A DNA stretch of 19,091 nt from an uncultured Candidatus Planktophila sp. (GTDB lineage Bacteria; Actinomycetota; Actinomycetes; Nanopelagicales; Nanopelagicaceae), in the NCBI GenBank assembly GCA_937927965.1, contig CALEZA010000060.1, positions 1 through 19,091 of the forward strand, read 5' to 3'. The notes under the pieces were generated by a model. The model saw nothing but the letters and a program-made list of their open reading frames with translations, did no database searches and was not told the DNA's origin. Made by a program: the position numbers and the translations under genes. Positions within the stretch are counted from its first letter, which is position 1. Each line of letters opens with the position of its first letter. This document shows positions 15,278 through 19,091 of this stretch, in pieces.

Positions 15278-16645
15278 ATGGCCAAGGTTGAGAAGGATCC
15301 ATTCCGCTGCGTTGAATGCGGATGGACATCCCAGAAGTGGGTTGGCCGCTGTGGTGAATGCCAAGCGTGGGGAACAGTTGAAGAAATTGGTGCTCCGAAG
15401 AAGTTATCACTTCAAGCAGGCCCCATCTCAGCTAAAGCAACAGCAATTGGCGATGTAGATCTCTCTGCAGCACATGCTCGCGCCACTGGTGTATCAGAGT
15501 TAGACCGAGTACTGGGCGGTGGACTGGTTCCAGGAGCTGCGATTCTTCTTGCAGGAGAGCCAGGGGTTGGTAAATCCACACTCCTTCTCTCTGTTGCAGC
15601 ACAGACTGCAAATAAATCCATTCCTGTTCTCTATATCAGCGGTGAAGAGTCAGCATCGCAAGTCCGCCTGCGTGCAGAGCGCATTAAGGCAATTGATCCC
15701 AACCTCTTTCTTGCCTCAGAGACTGATCTCGGAGCGGTAATTTCACACATCGACACAGTTAAACCTGAACTTCTGATTATCGACTCTGTTCAAACAATTG
15801 GTTCATCTGGTGTCGATGGAGCTCCAGGTGGTGTCACTCAAGTTCGTGAGGTTGCTGGAGCACTCATCCGCATCTGCAAAGATCGTGACATCACACTTCT
15901 CCTTGTTGGCCATGTCACCAAGGATGGTTCCATTGCAGGACCACGCCTACTAGAACACATCGTTGATGTGGTTCTTCAATTTGAAGGAGAACGCCACTCT
16001 CGCCTTCGCCTCATTCGTGCGGTGAAAAATCGCTTCGGTGCAAGCGATGAAGTTGGTTGCTTTGATTTAAGTGATACAGGTATTGAAAGTGTTCTCGATC
16101 CCACAGGGCTCTTCACATCTCGACATGCAGAGCCAGTTCCAGGAACCTGCGTAACTGTAACTCTTGAGGGCCGCAGGCCACTTCTTGCTGAGATTCAAGC
16201 CTTGGTCAGTGCTGGTCGAGAAAATGACTTTGGTAATGCAAGACGAGTAGTCAGCGGCCTCGATTCTGCACGAACTTCAATGACTTTAGCTGTCCTTGAA
16301 CTCAGGGCTCATGTTCGCGTGGGTGGACGCGATGTTTATGCAGCAACTGTTGGTGGAATGAAGATGACAGAACCTGCTGCTGATTTAGCCCTTGCTCTCG
16401 CTGTCGCATCTGCGGCAAAAGGTTTAGCACTTCCTGCAGATCTTGTAGCAATTGGCGAAGTGGGGTTGGCGGGTGAGATTCGCAAGGTCAGTGGGGTCTC
16501 ACGCCGACTTGCTGAAGCGCATCGACTTGGATTTAAGCGAGCACTGGTTCCCAGTGGATCAGATGTAACTATTGCAGGGATGGAAATTGTTGAAGTCTCG
16601 CGACTCGACCAAGCACTCTCACGAGTGAAGATCAACGGCGAATAA
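15278..16645 (+). CDS. radA: DNA repair protein RadA (Sms)
   Basis: 455-residue RecA-like ATPase that helps process branched recombination intermediates and extend D-loops. The N-terminal C4 zinc finger is C11/C14 and C25/C28, in FRCVECGW and GRCGECQAW. The RecA-like core has Walker A GEPGVGKST (93-101), a Walker B LLIIDS, and the RadA-specific KNRFG (250-254). The C-terminal Lon-protease-like domain, without the proteolytic site, fills the last 170 residues. Length is normal. The ATG at 15278 is supported by the zinc finger at its usual distance and by the -10 spacing. Its stop overlaps the mutY start (TAATG), giving a repair operon. disA, commonly next to radA in actinobacteria and firmicutes, is missing here. 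Confidence 0.97.
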   Translation: MAKVEKDPFRCVECGWTSQKWVGRCGECQAWGTVEEIGAPKKLSLQAGPISAKATAIGDVDLSAAHARATGVSELDRVLGGGLVPGAAILLAGEPGVGKSTLLLSVAAQTANKSIPVLYISGEESASQVRLRAERIKAIDPNLFLASETDLGAVISHIDTVKPELLIIDSVQTIGSSGVDGAPGGVTQVREVAGALIRICKDRDITLLLVGHVTKDGSIAGPRLLEHIVDVVLQFEGERHSRLRLIRAVKNRFGASDEVGCFDLSDTGIESVLDPTGLFTSRHAEPVPGTCVTVTLEGRRPLLAEIQALVSAGRENDFGNARRVVSGLDSARTSMTLAVLELRAHVRVGGRDVYAATVGGMKMTEPAADLALALAVASAAKGLALPADLVAIGEVGLAGEIRKVSGVSRRLAEAHRLGFKRALVPSGSDVTIAGMEIVEVSRLDQALSRVKINGE

Positions 16646-17505
16646 TGTCCGCTCGTTCAAGTTACGAGAAAGCCATCGTCTCTTGGTTTAAGAAGAACAA
16701 ACGAGATCTGCCTTGGAGATCAACAGATCCATGGGGTGTGCTTGTCTCAGAGATTATGTTGCAACAGACTCCGGTTCAAAGAGTTCTCCCCGTCTATAAC
16801 GAGTGGATGAAGAAGTGGCCAACTCCAGCAAAACTTTCCAAAGCCACACCAGCTGAAGTCATTACTGCTTGGGGGCGTTTGGGCTATCCACGAAGAGCTC
16901 TTCGCCTGCACGAATGTGCAAAGGTAATCACAGAGCAATACAAAGGGGTCGTTCCCAACACTGAAAGTCAATTGCGTAAACTCCCTGGGGTTGGCGAATA
17001 CACATCTGCAGCCATTATTGCCTTTGCCTTTGAAGGCAGCTCCCTGGTTCTCGATATCAATATTCGTAGGCTCTTTTCACGCCTCTATCAAGGCGAAGAA
17101 GCACCAACTGCTGCGCCGACAAAGGCAGAGAGGCTCGAATACGCTGAATTAGTCCCTCAGAAAAATCCACATTTGTGGGCTGCTGCAACTATGGAACTCG
17201 GTGCACTCATCTGCACCGCCAAGAATCCCCTCTGTGGTCGCTGCCCTGTAGCGGATTCATGCAAGTGGCGAAGTCTCGATTACCCACAATCTACTCGCAT
17301 AAAGCGCACTCAGACTTGGCATGGCACAGATCGCCAATGTCGTGGAACTATTGTGCAAGCACTTCGAGAGAACACAACATTGAGCAAATCGAAGATTCTC
17401 CTTCTTTGGGATGTGCCATCACAGGCTGAAAAAGCCATCCTCACACTTCTCGATGATGGACTTATCGAAGAGCGGCGTAAGAATATTTTCTCGCTCCCTC
17501 GTTAG
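16645..17505 (+). CDS. mutY: A/G-specific adenine DNA glycosylase MutY
   Basis: 286-residue base-excision repair enzyme removing adenine mispaired with 8-oxoguanine. The catalytic glutamate is in SEIMLQQT (E36). The helix-hairpin-helix is LPGVGEYT, followed by the catalytic aspartate in LVLDINIRR (D137). A [4Fe-4S] cluster site is formed by C190, C197, C200 and C206 with the canonical C-x6-C-x2-C-x5-C spacing. WGRLGYPRRALRLHE is typical of the actinobacterial branch. The C-terminal 70 residues look like a small winged-helix segment rather than the full MutT-like 8-oxoG recognition domain of E. coli MutY, as in other actinobacteria. It overlaps radA by one base, so it is likely controlled by the radA promoter. 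Confidence 0.95.
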   Translation: MSARSSYEKAIVSWFKKNKRDLPWRSTDPWGVLVSEIMLQQTPVQRVLPVYNEWMKKWPTPAKLSKATPAEVITAWGRLGYPRRALRLHECAKVITEQYKGVVPNTESQLRKLPGVGEYTSAAIIAFAFEGSSLVLDINIRRLFSRLYQGEEAPTAAPTKAERLEYAELVPQKNPHLWAAATMELGALICTAKNPLCGRCPVADSCKWRSLDYPQSTRIKRTQTWHGTDRQCRGTIVQALRENTTLSKSKILLLWDVPSQAEKAILTLLDDGLIEERRKNIFSLPR

Positions 17506-17508
17506 TAT
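17503..17508 (+). promoter_or_regulatory. -10 element (TAGTAT) of the small membrane protein gene
   Basis: TAGTAT ends exactly 6 nt before the GTG at 17515 and begins on the mutY stop codon TAG. This gives the membrane protein gene a possible leaderless transcript of its own, besides readthrough from radA-mutY. Confidence 0.45.
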
Positions 17509-17514
17509 CATCAA

Positions 17515-18078
17515 GTGGAGATATATCTCATTGCAGCACTGGCAATCATTGCCTTGAATTCGATCCCTGCATTTGCTCCACCTACCTGGGTTGCTCTTGT
17601 CTTCTTTATCTTTCACTACGATGCAAATCCAGCAGCTCTTGTGGTTGTTGGTGTTATCAGCGCAACAACGGGAAGAGCTTTTCTGGCATGGTATTTCCGC
17701 AAGTTTTCACATCTTGTTCCTTCTCGGTTCTCAAAAAACATGGAGTATGCAGGCCGCTACTTCACAGATCACAGTTCTAAGAGAATCGCACTGCTTGCTC
17801 TCTTTTTCTTCTCGCCGATTTCATCTGCACAACTCTTTGAAGCAGCTGGCATGATGAAGACGATTAAATTAAGGCCGCTCCTTGTGGCATTTGCGGTAGG
17901 AAGATCAATCACCTACTCCACATATGTAACGGGTGCTTCAGTGATCGCCGCCTCCAATTTTGGAGATGTGCTTATCCATGAACTCAAATCCCCATGGGCA
18001 ATCGCGATTCAACTAGGCATGATTGCAGGCTTAATTGCCCTCGGTTCTATTGATTGGAAGAAGAGATCGCAGCAGTAA
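17515..18078 (+). CDS. Small VTT/DedA-like integral membrane protein
   Basis: 187-residue polytopic membrane protein. Hydrophobic stretches lie at about residues 4-22, 25-52, 92-110, 120-150 and 160-178. A basic-aromatic region of about residues 58-90 (YFRKFSHLVPSRF) separates the first and second halves. A FFFSPISSAQLFEAAGMMK segment followed by a VGRS-containing helix recalls the re-entrant VTT/DedA (SNARE-associated) fold, some members of which transport undecaprenyl phosphate or other lipids. The match is loose, so function is undecided. The GTG at 17515 is chosen because of the -10 spacing; no Shine-Dalgarno is seen. It lies 9 bp after mutY and its stop is 4 bp from the convergent clpC stop. 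Confidence 0.65.
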   Translation: MEIYLIAALAIIALNSIPAFAPPTWVALVFFIFHYDANPAALVVVGVISATTGRAFLAWYFRKFSHLVPSRFSKNMEYAGRYFTDHSSKRIALLALFFFSPISSAQLFEAAGMMKTIKLRPLLVAFAVGRSITYSTYVTGASVIAASNFGDVLIHELKSPWAIAIQLGMIAGLIALGSIDWKKRSQQ

Positions 18079-18082
18079 CTAG

Positions 18083-19091
18083 CTAGGCAGTTGGCGCTTC
18101 AGCAAGATCTTCTGGTGAATCAGGTGTGGAGACCTTTGGAGCACCTACGAAGGTGAACTTCGCATCTGCTTCAACGCCTTCAACATCAACAACGATGATT
18201 TCACCTGACTTGAGCTCGCCAAAGAGGATGCGCTCAGAGAGACCATCTTCAATCTCTCTCTGAATAACGCGACGCAATGGTCGAGCACCTAGAAGTGGGT
18301 CATACCCACGAGCCGCAAGGAGATCCTTTGCTGCCTGAGTGAGCTCAATACCCATGTCCTTCGCCTTCAAGCGGTCATCAAGATTTGCAACCATGAGGTC
18401 GACAATCTGAATAATCTGCTCCTTGTTGAGCTGGTGGAAGACGATCACATCATCAATACGGTTAAGGAACTCAGGGCGGAAGTGGTTCTTGAGTTCATCA
18501 GAAACCTTGCCTTTCATACGATCGTAGTTAGTCAGATCATCTTCGTTGTTAGAGAATCCAAGTCCAAGTGACTTTGAGATATCTCGAGTTCCAAGGTTGG
18601 TTGTCATAATGATGATGGTGTTCTTAAAGTCGACTGTGCGACCTTGAGCATCAGTTAGGCGTCCATCTTCCAATACCTGCAAGAGTGAGTTGAAGATATC
18701 TGGATGAGCCTTCTCGATTTCATCAAAGAGAACTACTGAGAATGGGCGACGACGCACCTTCTCGGTCAACTGACCACCCTCGTCATATCCAACATATCCT
18801 GGAGGTGAACCGAAGAGTCGTGAAGCTGTGTGACGCTCTGAGTACTCAGACATATCGAGTTGAATAAGAGCAGACTCATCACCGAAAAGGAATGAGGCAA
18901 GGGTGCGAGAAAGTTCTGTCTTACCCACACCTGAAGGGCCTGCGAAGATAAAGGATCCGCCAGGACGCTTTGGATCTTTAAGTCCTGCACGAGTACGGCG
19001 GATAGCCTGTGAGAGCGCCTTAATCGCTTGATCTTGGCCAATCACACGACGGTGAAGTTCATCTTCCATACGAAGAAGTCGGGCTGTCTCT
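18083..19091 (-). CDS. clpC: ATP-dependent Clp protease ATP-binding subunit ClpC (3' part, cut by window edge)
   Basis: C-terminal 335 residues of the Hsp100 unfoldase that feeds substrates to ClpP. The frame continues past base 19091, so the N-domain, first AAA+ module and most of the M-domain lie outside. The second AAA+ module is complete: Walker A GPSGVGKTEL, pore loop VGYDEGG, Walker B VVLFDEIEKAH, sensor 1 IIMTTNLG, arginine finger region FRPEFLNRID, and sensor 2 in LGARPLRR. LGLGF is the likely ClpP-docking tripeptide loop. The acidic tail (DSPEDLAEAPTA) resembles other actinobacterial ClpC1 ends. An internal ATG at 19069 is not the start, since ETARLLR precedes it in frame. Gene order radA, mutY, then clpC in the opposite orientation is also known in mycobacteria. 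Confidence 0.95.
   Translation of the reverse strand, partial: ETARLLRMEDELHRRVIGQDQAIKALSQAIRRTRAGLKDPKRPGGSFIFAGPSGVGKTELSRTLASFLFGDESALIQLDMSEYSERHTASRLFGSPPGYVGYDEGGQLTEKVRRRPFSVVLFDEIEKAHPDIFNSLLQVLEDGRLTDAQGRTVDFKNTIIIMTTNLGTRDISKSLGLGFSNNEDDLTNYDRMKGKVSDELKNHFRPEFLNRIDDVIVFHQLNKEQIIQIVDLMVANLDDRLKAKDMGIELTQAAKDLLAARGYDPLLGARPLRRVIQREIEDGLSERILFGELKSGEIIVVDVEGVEADAKFTFVGAPKVSTPDSPEDLAEAPTA

Noticed and set aside
1..19091. Mobile elements, CRISPR arrays, tRNA or rRNA genes, riboswitches
   Set aside because: I looked for transposase-like reading frames, direct repeat arrays, tRNA cloverleaf signatures and long structured leaders and saw none; nearly all sequence is accounted for by coding regions.

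Overview
The window looks like chromosome from a small, gene-dense actinobacterium of unusually low GC, by eye somewhat under 50%. Three things point to Actinobacteria: close family resemblance of nearly every protein to actinobacterial versions, the bacterial XPB-type helicase with its Helicase_C_3 partner, and the tiny ribosomal protein bS22. Low GC, short intergenic gaps, start/stop overlaps and leaderless promoters fit the streamlined freshwater acI group (Nanopelagicales, e.g. Planktophila-like). That placement is inference. I see no mobile elements, prophage, CRISPR, rRNA or tRNA; this is core chromosome.

Left part (1-3845, minus strand): a tightly overlapping operon for cytochrome c maturation. 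In transcription order it encodes a histidine phosphatase, a TlpA/ResA-like thioredoxin lipoprotein, CcdA, ResB and CcsB/CcsA (cut by the window edge). The same order is known from mycobacteria (Rv0525-Rv0529). A divergent HAD-IB phosphatase (3906-4676) starts 60 bp away.

Middle part (4721-9873, plus strand): a three-gene coupled operon, Helicase_C_3 protein, M20 carboxypeptidase and XPB helicase. A perfect 9-bp inverted repeat surrounds its predicted promoter. A glutaredoxin-like gene on the other strand overlaps the XPB 3' end by 38 bp. Next comes a large secreted metalloprotease with an FnIII domain and a predicted six-repeat beta-propeller (9909-12284), whose stop codon directly abuts the stop of the convergent bS22 gene (12285-12383). 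bS22 lies downstream of proC and a lineage-specific secreted beta-rich protein (12434-14420, minus).

Right part (14451-19091): a cysteine-rich protein of probable YkgJ/DUF3109 type, then radA and mutY as a DNA-repair pair, a small VTT/DedA-like membrane protein, and the convergent 3' half of clpC. The radA promoter resembles the damage-inducible PafBC (RecA-NDp) type. disA, usually next to radA, is absent.

A unifying feature is the start signal. Eight transcription units have a TAnnnT -10 element ending 6-9 nt before the start codon (exactly 6 nt in five), which predicts leaderless or near-leaderless mRNAs. Three convergent gene ends overlap or are 0-4 bp apart, leaving no room between them for hairpin terminators.
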